Shown here piece after piece: positions 44,747 through 53,153 of a stretch of DNA of 64,000 nucleotides (its first letter is position 1; each line of letters begins with the position of its first letter). The position numbers and the translations under genes were made by a program. Where the stretch lies: the NCBI GenBank assembly GCA_963791145.1, contig CAWBRT010000011.1, positions 806,001 through 870,000 on the forward strand. The letters are read 5' to 3'. The notes under the pieces were generated by a model that saw only the letters and a program-made list of their open reading frames with translations, was not told the origin of the DNA and ran no database searches. Origin of the DNA: CAWBRT01 sp963791145 (GTDB lineage Bacteria; Acidobacteriota; Terriglobia; Terriglobales; Acidobacteriaceae).

Positions 44747-45223
44747 CTACCCCGGAATGACGGCCTGGCGGGCAAACAGCTTCCACTTGCCCGCGTCTTT
44801 CTTCCAGACCTGGAGAACCATGATGTGGGCCTTGGCGGTCTTGCCGTCAGGAAGCTGGTTTTCACAGTCAAATATGTGGCGAACCCAGGCGACCTTGCCG
44901 GCCACGTCGACCTTCTGGTCGGAGAGTTTGATCCAGTTGAATTTGCCGGGGGCATTCGGGCCCAGCAGCGGCTTGATGAACTCCGCCTGGTTCTGCACCA
45001 AGCCCTTGGAGTGCCCGTAGGTGAGGTGAGCGTCCGTGAGGGCGTTCAACTCCTTCTCATTGCCCGCGACCATGGCGACCCGCAACGCTTCCACTGCGGC
45101 TTCGACCTTGGCGACGTCGCCGGTCTGGGCGGCGACGGGCGCAGCCAGGGTGGTCGCTATCAGCAGCGCACCCAGCAGAACCGCGGCTGTATGCCAGATG
45201 AAATTCGAGTCAGTGTGTAGCAT
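44747..45223 (-). CDS. Exported NTF2-like (DUF4440/SnoaL-type) protein
   Basis: Protein of 158 aa with an N-terminal signal peptide (hydrophobic AAVLLGALLIATTLAAPVAA, cleavage before QTGDV). The mature part is one cone-shaped NTF2-like domain: VEAAVEALRVAMVAGNEKELNALTDAHLTYGHSKG, then VAWVRHIFDCEN and HIMVLQVWKKDAGKWKLFARQAV. This exported type is often found beside sugar-acid transport genes. No catalytic residues can be named; ligand binding in the periplasm is a guess. GAGGAGATGGC precedes the ATG. Confidence 0.82.
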   Translation of the reverse strand: MLHTDSNFIWHTAAVLLGALLIATTLAAPVAAQTGDVAKVEAAVEALRVAMVAGNEKELNALTDAHLTYGHSKGLVQNQAEFIKPLLGPNAPGKFNWIKLSDQKVDVAGKVAWVRHIFDCENQLPDGKTAKAHIMVLQVWKKDAGKWKLFARQAVIPG

Positions 45224-45330
45224 GCCATCTCCTCAAGTTCTTTCCGTAGATGTATGACAAACAACTGCCTGTACACTTGGCCTGGACTGCTTAAGCACCT
45301 CTTCTTTCAACGACCCAATTGGAACCCTGT

Positions 45331-46095
45331 TCAGCGCCCCATCCATCCGCCGTCCACAACGAGCACATGGCCGTTCACGTAATCGCTGGCGGCCGAGGCC
45401 AGAAATACTGCCGCGCCCGCCACATCCTGAGGCGTCCCCCACCGTCCGGCGGGGATGCGTTCGAGAATCTGCCGGCTGCGCTGCTGGTCGGCGCGAAGCG
45501 CCGCGGTGTTGTCGGTCGCCATGTAACCGGGAGCGATGGCGTTCACGTTCACCCCTTTGGACGCCCACTCGTTCGCCAAAGCCTTGGTCAACTGCGCCAC
45601 CCCGCCCTTCGCCGCCGCATAGCCCGGAACGGTTACACCTCCCTGGAAGGAAAGCAGCGAGGCGATGTTGACGATCTTGCCGTGTCCCTGGGCCAGCATC
45701 CGCCGCCCAGCCGACTGGCAGAGCCGGAAGATACTGTTCAGGTTGGTTTCGATTACGTCCTGCCAATCGGAGTATGGGTGCTCGGCGGCTGGAGCGCGGC
45801 GAATGATCCCGGCATTGTTGACCAGTATGTCGATCGAGCCCAGGCCTGCCACGGTGCGTGCGACCATCTCCTCGCAGAACTTCGGGTCGCAAACATCGCC
45901 CACCACGGTGAGAGCCTGCACACCCACCTTGCAGGCGGCCTCGCGGACCGCCTCGGCCTTGGCCGCCTCGATCCCGTGCACCATCACGTTCGCACCCGCC
46001 TCGGCGAAGCCTATGGCAATACCGGCTCCCAGCCCCTGCTGCGAACCGGTGACGAGCGCGTTCTTACCCGTCAGTTTCAGCGTATCCAGAATCAT
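45331..46095 (-). CDS. kduD: 2-dehydro-3-deoxy-D-gluconate 5-dehydrogenase (KduD), SDR family
   Basis: Classical short-chain dehydrogenase of 254 aa. NAD site TGSQQGLGAGIA, the NNAGI motif, catalytic Ser in NIASLLSFQGG and the Y-x-x-x-K pair in YAAAKGG are all present. The pattern NAGIIRRAPAAEH and NPGYM-like APGYMATDNTAALRAD is specific for KduD, which reduces 2,5-diketo-3-deoxygluconate to KDG in degradation of unsaturated uronates from pectin or alginate-like polymers. GAGGATCGGA precedes the ATG. It follows the KduI/IolB-like gene by 11 bp. Confidence 0.92.
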   Translation of the reverse strand: MILDTLKLTGKNALVTGSQQGLGAGIAIGFAEAGANVMVHGIEAAKAEAVREAACKVGVQALTVVGDVCDPKFCEEMVARTVAGLGSIDILVNNAGIIRRAPAAEHPYSDWQDVIETNLNSIFRLCQSAGRRMLAQGHGKIVNIASLLSFQGGVTVPGYAAAKGGVAQLTKALANEWASKGVNVNAIAPGYMATDNTAALRADQQRSRQILERIPAGRWGTPQDVAGAAVFLASAASDYVNGHVLVVDGGWMGR

Positions 46096-46106
46096 TCCGA
46101 TCCTCG

Positions 46107-46925
46107 CTATTTCCGGCTGGCTTCCAGCCCTGAACCGCCCTGGCTGAACTCCGGCTGCACATTGACCAGCCCGAACTGCCGGTCGACTTTTTCCCTATGG
46201 GCCGCCATGGCCCACACAAAGCCAATTCTGTGACCGGGGATGGAGACATTAGGGTGATAACCGCTGGGCATCAGCACCGCATCGCCTTCGCGTACCGGAA
46301 TCACCATCTCCGGATACTGGGTGTTGTTGTAAACCAACTGCAGCCCGAATGCGGGCTCCGGCATGTAGAAGTAGATATACATTTCTTCCAGGATCGCGGT
46401 GTGCTCATGCGGCGGCCAGCTCGTCCAGTTGCCCGGCTCCGAATAGGTAAAGCCGGCGACCAGGCGCCCGCACTCAACGTTCTTTCCCAGCAGAATATGG
46501 AGGTGACGCTGCTGGCCGGGAGTGCCCGCGTCGAACTTCAGAGACGGATCCTTGGAGATTTCCGCATAGGAAATGAACTGCAGCGGATAACGGTTCTCGA
46601 CGTCGCAGGAGAGCTCCACCAAGTCGACACTGGCTTTGGTCGATACCCCCACCTGGCTGTCTCGCGGAATATAGATGGCATCGTACTGCACCAACTGGAA
46701 GGGCTTGCCATCCACCGTTACAGTCGCCGCGCCGGACATACAGATCAGCCCGGTCTCGCGGTCGCCGTTAGCAAACTGCACCGAAGGAACGGAGGAGTCC
46801 AGGATGATGCGGCCGTACGCCAGATGTTTGTTGGTGCTGTTGGCAGGGGTCACGGTGATGTTGCGCCCGGTTTTGCTGTTGGTCTTGCGAAAGACCATTC
46901 CCTCCGGGGGAAATTGTGTCTGCAT
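46107..46925 (-). CDS. KduI/IolB-family isomerase (5-keto-4-deoxyuronate or 5-deoxyglucuronate isomerase)
   Basis: Double-cupin isomerase of 272 aa of the family that includes KduI and IolB. The metal site is in the C-terminal cupin: WPPHEH with the following EEMYIYFYMPEPAFG and GYHPNVSIPGH. The overall sequence is nearer IolB (GNWTSWPPHEH), but its position immediately before kduD makes the KduI reaction, 5-keto-4-deoxyuronate to 2,5-diketo-3-deoxygluconate, the more sensible role. GGGAGGCGGAAGC precedes the ATG. It heads the operon that runs to the terminator near 40990. A GTCCCA-type site lies 19 bp upstream. Confidence 0.82.
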   Translation of the reverse strand: MQTQFPPEGMVFRKTNSKTGRNITVTPANSTNKHLAYGRIILDSSVPSVQFANGDRETGLICMSGAATVTVDGKPFQLVQYDAIYIPRDSQVGVSTKASVDLVELSCDVENRYPLQFISYAEISKDPSLKFDAGTPGQQRHLHILLGKNVECGRLVAGFTYSEPGNWTSWPPHEHTAILEEMYIYFYMPEPAFGLQLVYNNTQYPEMVIPVREGDAVLMPSGYHPNVSIPGHRIGFVWAMAAHREKVDRQFGLVNVQPEFSQGGSGLEASRK

Positions 46926-46943
46926 GCTTCCGCCTCCCGGTTT

Positions 46944-46960
46944 GTCCCATTACGTGAGAT
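46944..46960 (-). promoter_or_regulatory. Weak GTCCCA-type site upstream of the KduI/IolB gene
   Basis: GTCCCATTACGTGAGAT resembles the GTCCCA-N5-CGGGAC sites but has a degenerate second half. It is 19 bp upstream of the start of the operon, in the divergent region facing the KDG kinase gene. Confidence 0.35.
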
Positions 46961-47110
46961 GTAGTCTCAAATAGCATCTGAAAGTCTGAGACACGTCAGC
47001 TTGGTTGTCAAGCGCAATTCGAAACTAAAAAATGCAATTTTCTGTGGAATAAGCGGTCTCAGGCTGCGCCAGCACCATCGTGCTGCGATGGAATGAGACA
47101 AGGAACGTTG

Positions 47111-47157
47111 TTGACAACTTTTCCGTATTTCGATACTGTCGTCCCACATAACGGGAT
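47111..47157 (+). promoter_or_regulatory. Sigma-70 promoter with downstream operator, KDG kinase gene
   Basis: TTGACA (47111-47116), 17-base spacer, TACTGT (47134-47139), immediately followed by the palindrome GTCCCACATAACGGGAT (47141-47157), which overlaps the predicted start of transcription. The kinase start is 158 bp further on. The rest of the 389-bp divergent region 46926-47314 shows no gene. Confidence 0.6.
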
Positions 47158-47314
47158 GGATGAAATTCCACATGGTTGCATGCCAGCGGCATAGAAACTG
47201 CAGCAAGCAGCGGGCAAAACGATCGCTGGCACAGCCGGCGCAACAAAGTCTCGACGAGACAAAGAACTGATTTGATCCATCCGGGCCTCCGTTACCGCAA
47301 GCAGGAGACTGGAA

Positions 47315-48409
47315 ATGGCTTTGCAAGTACGCCCCAAGCAGGAATGCCGCTGGGATATGGTTGCCTTGGGCGAGGTAATGTTGCGCCTTGACCCGTGCGA
47401 CAGGCGCATATGGACCACCCGCAGCTTCGAGGTTTGCGAAGGCGGCGGCGAGTACAACGTGGCGCGAGGCTTGAAGCGCTGTTTCGAACTTGATACGGCG
47501 CTGGTCACGGCGTTCGCGGACAATCCAGTCGGCCGCTTGCTGCAGGACCTCATTTACCAGGGCGGCGTGGACCAGTCGCTGGTGCACTGGGTCCCCTTCG
47601 ACGGCGTTGGGCGCGGGGTTCGCAACGGCTTGAACTTTACCGAACGCGGCTTTGGGGTGCGCGCAGCGCTGGGATGTTCCGACAGAGGCCACACGGCGGC
47701 TTCCCAACTGAAGGCCGGCGACATTGCCTGGGACGATATTTTCGGCCAGCGGGGAGCCCGCTGGTTTCATACCGGGGGCATCTTCGCGGCTCTCTCCGAC
47801 ACGACGCCGGAGGTAGCCAAGGAGGCGATGCAGTCTGCGCGGCGTCACGGCGTGATCGTCTCCTACGACCTGAATTATCGCGAGTCTCTTTGGAAGGGGA
47901 TCGGCGGAAAAGCGCGGGCGCAGAAGGTCAACCGCGAACTGGCTCCGCTGGTCGATGTCATGCTCGGGAACGAGGAGGACTTCTCGGCGGCGCTCGGCTT
48001 TGAAGTTCCCGGCGTGGACGAGCACATCTCCAATCTCCCGGTGGAATCCTTCAAGAAAATGATTCAGCAGGTGGTGAAGGAATTTCCCTTCCAGGTCGTG
48101 GCCACTACCCTGCGCAAGGCGAAAACGGCGAGCCGGAACGACTGGGGAGCCATCTGTTACGCCGATGGGCGTTTCTATGAGGCTGTAATGCGGCAGGATC
48201 TGGAGATCTATGACCGCGTGGGCGGGGGCGACTCATTCGCTTCAGGGTTGATCTATGGTTTGCTGTCGGGGCAGGATCCGCAATGGGCGGTGGAGTGCGG
48301 CGCTGCGCACGGCGCCCTGGCCATGACCACGCCCGGCGATACGACCATGGCGACCCTCAAGGAAGTGACCCAGGTTATGCGAGGCGTCGGCGCGCGAATC
48401 GCGCGCTAG
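47315..48409 (+). CDS. kdgK: 2-dehydro-3-deoxygluconokinase (PfkB family)
   Basis: Ribokinase-like sugar kinase of 364 aa that phosphorylates KDG to KDPG. VALGEVMLRLDP near the start is the KdgK form of the PfkB N-motif, with GGGEYNVARGLKR as substrate loop; the catalytic motif is DRVGGGDSFASG near residue 312 with the base Asp. The N-terminus has about 15 extra residues before VALGE. The ATG at 47315 follows GCAGGAGACTGGAA. It precedes KDPG aldolase, forming a compact KDG-to-pyruvate and glyceraldehyde-3-phosphate module. Confidence 0.93.
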   Translation: MALQVRPKQECRWDMVALGEVMLRLDPCDRRIWTTRSFEVCEGGGEYNVARGLKRCFELDTALVTAFADNPVGRLLQDLIYQGGVDQSLVHWVPFDGVGRGVRNGLNFTERGFGVRAALGCSDRGHTAASQLKAGDIAWDDIFGQRGARWFHTGGIFAALSDTTPEVAKEAMQSARRHGVIVSYDLNYRESLWKGIGGKARAQKVNRELAPLVDVMLGNEEDFSAALGFEVPGVDEHISNLPVESFKKMIQQVVKEFPFQVVATTLRKAKTASRNDWGAICYADGRFYEAVMRQDLEIYDRVGGGDSFASGLIYGLLSGQDPQWAVECGAAHGALAMTTPGDTTMATLKEVTQVMRGVGARIAR

Positions 48410-48500
48410 CCCCCGTGCAATAGCCGGGCGATAAGCCCGGCGGTGATAACAAAGGGTACGCCCACATTGATTTCGCTCTAGATTGGGGAGGAAAAGCACC

Positions 48501-49577
48501 GTGACAAAAGCGGAAGCAAGCAAAAGGATCCTGGAGATCGGCGTTGTTCCGGTGGTTCGGGCGCGCTCAGCCAAACAGGCCATCGCCGCCGCCGAAGCCG
48601 TTTGTGCCGGCGGAATCTCGGTGGTGGAAGTGACCATGACGGTCCCGGGCGCGGTGCAGGTCATCGAGGAGCTTTCCCGAAGCATCGGAAAGCAGGTTCT
48701 CATCGGTGCGGGCACCGTCTTGGACGCCGAAACGGCTGCCCGTTGCCTGGATGCGGGAGCACAGTTCCTGGTGAGCCCAGGGTTTGACATGGAGACGGTG
48801 AAGCTCGCGTGCCGTAAAGGCGTGCTTATGATGGCCGGTGCGCTAACGCCTACCGAGGTGATCACCGCCTGGAAAGCCGGCTCGGATTTCGTAAAGATCT
48901 TTCCCTGCGGCAATGTGGGAGGTCCCAAGTACATCAAGGCCTTGCGGGGCCCTCTGCCGCAGGTGCCGATGGTTCCGACCGGCGGCGTCAACCTGAGCAC
49001 GATCGCCGACTTCATTCGCGCCGGCGCCGCGGCGGTTGGTGTCGGTGGCGAACTGATCTCGGCGGCTGCATTGGATTCGGGCAATACCTCCGAGATCACG
49101 GAAGCCGCGCGGCAGTACGTCTCAATTGTGCGTGAAACCCGCAACGCGTCAATAGCTCCCCCTTGTCCGGAGTGCCTGGAGGTGCTGTGGCCCGGCGGCA
49201 GAGAGCGCGTATCTTGCGCCCACGGTACAATTCGAGGTAGAGGAATAACGATGCCGAAAACGGGAACAGGGACGAAAACCGGTAAGGCGGCGAAGTCTTC
49301 GCCCTACCGGATCCAAGTGCTGGACAGAGCGTTGTTGATTCTCGATGCACTGGCGAACCTGCACGGCGATGCCAGCCTGGCTGAACTCGTGGACGCCGTC
49401 AACGTGCACAAGAGCACCGTCCATCGGCTGCTCATGAGCCTGGAAAAGCACCGGCTGGTCGATCGCGACGGCCGGACGGGCCGCTATCGGCTCGGCATGC
49501 GCCTGTTCCAGCTCGGGACGCTTGCGGTTGCGCACATCAACATCCGCCACCTGGCACATCCATTCTTCAAAACCTGA
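48501..49577 (+). CDS. eda: KDPG aldolase whose frame runs into the following IclR gene
   Basis: Class I aldolase of the Eda family, splitting KDPG into pyruvate and glyceraldehyde 3-phosphate. Residues 1-214 hold the whole barrel: GVVPVVRARS, the Glu of VVEVTMTVPGA, IGAGTVLDAE, and the Schiff-base Lys in FVKIFPCGNVGG, then PTGGVNLSTI. The GTG at 48501 has GGGGAGG ten bases upstream. No in-frame stop follows the domain; the same frame continues through about 35 unrelated residues into the IclR protein and stops at 49577. A TAG at 49153-49155 in the next frame would end a normal aldolase, so a one-base indel near 49140 is the simplest explanation; a true aldolase-regulator fusion is the alternative. 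A 7-bp hairpin (48423-48441) separates it from the kinase gene. Confidence 0.88.
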   Translation: MTKAEASKRILEIGVVPVVRARSAKQAIAAAEAVCAGGISVVEVTMTVPGAVQVIEELSRSIGKQVLIGAGTVLDAETAARCLDAGAQFLVSPGFDMETVKLACRKGVLMMAGALTPTEVITAWKAGSDFVKIFPCGNVGGPKYIKALRGPLPQVPMVPTGGVNLSTIADFIRAGAAAVGVGGELISAAALDSGNTSEITEAARQYVSIVRETRNASIAPPCPECLEVLWPGGRERVSCAHGTIRGRGITMPKTGTGTKTGKAAKSSPYRIQVLDRALLILDALANLHGDASLAELVDAVNVHKSTVHRLLMSLEKHRLVDRDGRTGRYRLGMRLFQLGTLAVAHINIRHLAHPFFKT

Positions 49578-50137
49578 TGTACAACTCCGACGAGACGGTT
49601 CACCTGTGCGTCCTGGACAACGGCGAAATGCTCTACCTCGACAAAGTGGAGCCGAATCGAAGCGTGCGAATGTCGTCTACCATAGGGCGCCGCAATCCCG
49701 CGCACTGTACCGCCGTCGGCAAAGCGGTTTTGGCGTACCTGACCGAAAGCGAGGTCGATGTCATCATCCGCCAGCATGGAATGCGACGCTTCACGCCCAA
49801 AACACTGACTACGCCGGGAGACCTGAAAGCCGAGTTGAAGCTGATCCGGGAGCGCGAATACGCGATCGATGACGAGGAGAACGAGGATGGCGTGCGCTGC
49901 GTCGCCGCAGCCGTCAAAGACTTCGCCGGGCGACCGGCGGCGGCCATCAGCGTTTCTTCGCCATCATTCCGTTTACCCATGGAGAAGGCTGCGTCGATAG
50001 CGCAACTGGTGTGCGATACCGCCCGGGCACTCTCCAACGAGTGCGGATATCGCCCAGCATCCAGCCCGGATCTGCGCGCCGGAGAATCGCCATTATCGAC
50101 TGCCGCGGCAAATATAGGCTCCGCCGGCACTAAATGA
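49251..50137 (+). CDS. IclR-family transcriptional regulator 2, one frameshift
   Basis: Regulator of about 295 aa. The helix-turn-helix part reads ALLILDALANLHGDASLAELVD, then VHKSTVHRLLMSLEKHRLV; the effector domain follows with LYLDKVEPNRSVRM, CTAVGKAVLAYLTE and a normal end. The first 107 codons and the rest are in different frames: after PFFK at about 49571 one base (probably an A in the AAAA run) is missing, and adding it gives NLMYNSDETVHL. The ATG at 49251 has GAGGTAGAGGAATAACG upstream. Its position inside the uronate genes makes it their likely local repressor, acting on the GTCCCA-type sites; this is inference. Confidence 0.88.
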
Positions 50138-50164
50138 GCTCTTCCCGATGGGGTGGGACAACAC

Positions 50165-51476
50165 ATGATGAAATCAAGTCACTTTCCGCCTGCAGGGCCG
50201 CGCCTTTCCCTGGCCAAGTACTCCTTTGGCGTCGGTGACCGCTTTGCCCACCAGGCTAAAGCGCAACTCCGCGCCTGCATGCTCGCCGCCCAGCACGGCC
50301 TGGAAGTCATTCCGGTGTGGAACAAGTCCAACCGGGAGCATCTCATCGTCGGCTCCGAGCCGGACAGCGTCCGTACCGCTGCCGAGGCCGCAGTGCGTGA
50401 ACTCGGCTGGACAAAGCCTTTCCACATCGATGCCGACCACGTCACCATGGAAACGGTGGATCGCTTCCTCGCGCCCAGCGACTTTTTTACTATCGATGTT
50501 GCCAGTGCGATCGGTACCCCGGCCGCGGCGGCCGACGTGGAGCGCTTCGTTTCCCGCCATCCTGAGCTGCTGCGGCCGATAGATCTCACCGGCCGGGAGC
50601 TTCCGCTGCACATCTCCCGCTCCAAGGCCACCGGGATCGCGCAGAAGTACCTGTTTGCCGCGCAGGCGGCAGGCCGTATCTACCGCCACGTGGCAGCCGC
50701 CAAAGGCCAGGGGATGCTTCATCACCGAAGTCTCGATGGATGAGACCGATTGCTCACAGACGCCGGAAGAATTGCTCGTAATCCTGGTAGCCCTGGCGGA
50801 TGAGGGGATACCGGTTCAGACGCTCGCCCCAAAATTCAGCGGCCGCTTCAATAAGGGTATCGACTACGTGGGCGATCCGGAACAATTCGAGAAGGAGTTC
50901 CGCAGCGACGTCGCCGTGATCGCCTATGCCGTGCGTAACTACGCGCTCACGCCGGAGTTGAAGCTGAGCGTCCATACGGGAAGCGACAAGTTCTCCATTT
51001 ATCCGGCCATTCGCCGCGCTATGCGCGATTTCGGCGTGGGCGTACATGTAAAGACCGCGGGGACCACCTGGCTGGAAGAAGTGATTGGGTTAGCGGAAGC
51101 AGGCGGCGCGGGCCTTGCGCTGGCCAAGGAGATCTATGCTCAGGCCTTCGCGCATCGGGAAGAGCTCTGCGCGCCTTACGCTGCGGTCATCGACATCGAC
51201 GCCGCGAAACTGCCCCAACCGGCGGAGGTGAACGGGTGGAACTCGGAGCGATATACCAGTGCGCTGCGTCATGATCCGCGGTGTCCCCAATATAACTCCA
51301 GCCTCCGGCAGTTGATGCACGTGGGATTCAAGGTTGCCGCCAAGCTCGGCCGGCGTTATCTGGATATGGTGGACGCCTGCGAGGAATCCATAGCGCCCAA
51401 TGTCACCGCCAACTTATATGAGCGGCACCTGAAACCGCTTTTTCTGGCGGAGAAAATTTCTACCTCGATTCGCTAA
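50165..51476 (+). CDS. uxaE: Tagaturonate/fructuronate epimerase (UxaE), one frameshift
   Basis: Metal-dependent epimerase of about 436 aa that interconverts D-tagaturonate and D-fructuronate, bypassing tagaturonate reductase. The N-terminal KYSFGVGDRFAHQAKAQLRACM and WNKSNREH are family signatures, as are FITEVSMDETDCSQTPEELL, FNKGIDYVGD and KLSVHTGSDKFSIYP. Between GQG and FITEV the frame shifts near 50705-50715; removing one base restores it. The start is one of two adjacent ATGs at 50165 and 50168. It is followed after 20 bp by UxaC, the enzyme that makes its substrate. Confidence 0.9.
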
Positions 51477-51496
51477 CGTGCCACAGAGGACGGATC

Positions 51497-52927
51497 ATGG
51501 CGTTCATCCACGAAGATTTTCTGCTGCGCTCCAACACCGCCAGGCGGCTCTACCACCAGTACGCCGCCAGGCAACCGATCATTGATTATCACTGTCACCT
51601 TTCCCCCAGGGACATTGCTGAGAACCGGCGCTTTAACAATTTGTTTGAAATATGGCTGGAGGGCGATCACTACAAATGGCGGGCGATGCGTGCCAACGGT
51701 GTGTCCGAGCGGTATTGCACCGGCGACGCCGAGCCGCGCGAGAAGTTTATGGCTTGGGCGCGCACGGTTCCCCATACCCTGCGCAATCCGCTTTATCACT
51801 GGACCCATCTCGAGTTGAAGCGCTATTTCGGCATCGACCAGTTGCTGGATGAGCGCAGCGGACCCGCCATCTGGGAAACCGCCAACACCTTGCTCGCCGG
51901 CGACGAGTTGCGCACACAAGGCATCTTGAAGCGGTTCAACGTGAAAGCACTCTGTACAACCGACGACCCTACCGATGATCTCGCGTTTCACAGGCAGATG
52001 ATGGCAAGCGGCTTGCCGACTCGGGTCTATCCGGCATTCCGGCCGGATAAGGCGCTGAACGTGCGCCAGCCTGAAGCGTTCAATCCCTGGGTCGATCGTC
52101 TCGGCGTCGCCGGCAATCTTGAGATCACGCGCTTCGGCGATTTCCTCGACGCCTTGCGCCGGCGGCATGACTACTTCCACCAGATGGGATGCCGCCTTTC
52201 CGATCACGGCCTGAACCACTGCTATGCGGATTTCTGCTCCGACTCCGAGGCAGCGGCGATTTTTGCCAAAACAAGAGCGGGGCAAGCGGCTTCGGCGGAA
52301 GAGCACTTGCAGTTTGCATCCTTCATGATGCTGTACTTCGGCCATCTCGACGCCAAAAAAGGCTGGACCAAACAACTGCACCTGGGCGCGCTGCGCAATG
52401 CCAATAGCCGCGGCATGCGACAGCTTGGGCCGGATACGGGCTTTGATTCCACCGGCGACTGGCCGCAGGCCGAGGCTCTAAGCCGGTATCTCGATCGGCT
52501 CGACCGCGAGAGCGCGCTGCCCAAGATCATCATTTACAACCTGAACCCGGCTGACAATTACGTGCTCGCTACGATGGCCGGCAATTTCCAGGATGGATCG
52601 GTTGTGGGAAAGATCCAGTTCGGCAGCGGATGGTGGTTTCTCGATCAGAAAGAAGCCATGCAGTGGCAGCTCAATGCGCTTTCCAATGTCGGCCTGCTGT
52701 CACGTTTCGTTGGCATGCTGACCGACTCGCGCTCTTTCATGGCTTACCCGCGACACGAATACTTTCGGCGCGTCTTGTGCGATCTGCTGGGGACCGATGT
52801 CGAAAACGGCGAACTGCCCAACGACGAGGCTTTGATCGGCGGCATGGTGCAAAACATCTGCTACGGCAATGTAAAACAGTACTTGGCCCTGGAGCCGGTC
52901 GCGGCGGCGAGTTCTACCTCCGACTAG
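51497..52927 (+). CDS. uxaC: Uronate isomerase UxaC
   Basis: Amidohydrolase-fold isomerase of 476 aa converting D-glucuronate to D-fructuronate and D-galacturonate to D-tagaturonate. The metal-binding start is IIDYHCHLSPRDIAENRRF, followed by DHYKWRAMRANGV, CTTDDPTDDL, the LSDHGLN strand and the late KIQFGSGWWFLDQK and MLTDSRSFMAYPRHEYF, all diagnostic. The length is normal and the frame is intact. It starts 20 bp after UxaE. Its stop codon touches the palindromic element at 52929. Confidence 0.96.
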   Translation: MAFIHEDFLLRSNTARRLYHQYAARQPIIDYHCHLSPRDIAENRRFNNLFEIWLEGDHYKWRAMRANGVSERYCTGDAEPREKFMAWARTVPHTLRNPLYHWTHLELKRYFGIDQLLDERSGPAIWETANTLLAGDELRTQGILKRFNVKALCTTDDPTDDLAFHRQMMASGLPTRVYPAFRPDKALNVRQPEAFNPWVDRLGVAGNLEITRFGDFLDALRRRHDYFHQMGCRLSDHGLNHCYADFCSDSEAAAIFAKTRAGQAASAEEHLQFASFMMLYFGHLDAKKGWTKQLHLGALRNANSRGMRQLGPDTGFDSTGDWPQAEALSRYLDRLDRESALPKIIIYNLNPADNYVLATMAGNFQDGSVVGKIQFGSGWWFLDQKEAMQWQLNALSNVGLLSRFVGMLTDSRSFMAYPRHEYFRRVLCDLLGTDVENGELPNDEALIGGMVQNICYGNVKQYLALEPVAAASSTSD

Positions 52928-52928
52928 A

Positions 52929-53038
52929 GCAAAACCAGGGATGGTGTATAGCGAAGCGAAACGTTCCCGTCGCCGCGACCACCAGGCAGCGGCGACGGTA
53001 AGCAGAACTTGAAGCGTCTATGACATCCGTGATTTTGC
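52929..53038. repeat. Interspersed palindromic element, copy 2 (110 bp)
   Basis: Same element as 39319-39425. Left end GCAAAACCAGGGATG is identical; right end CATCCGTGATTTTGC (53024-53038) has two changes. The inner inverted repeat GTCGCCGC / GCGGCGAC is perfect here. It lies one base after the uxaC stop codon and precedes the terminator at 53045. Confidence 0.85.
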
Positions 53039-53044
53039 CATAAA

Positions 53045-53070
53045 GAGCCCCGGCACACCGGCCGGGGCTC
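53045..53070. terminator. Bidirectional hairpin terminator between uxaC and the second TRAP operon
   Basis: Perfect 9-bp stem GAGCCCCGG (53045-53053) / CCGGGGCTC (53062-53070) with an eight-base loop, between convergent genes. GTCTTT follows on the plus side and TTTA on the minus side. Confidence 0.7.
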
Positions 53071-53153
53071 GTCTTTGGCTAAGAGAAATGAGCCGAGCAC
53101 TACGCATCCGGACGCCCCAATACTTTGGCGCGCCGCGGAAGTTGGCCGCTGGC

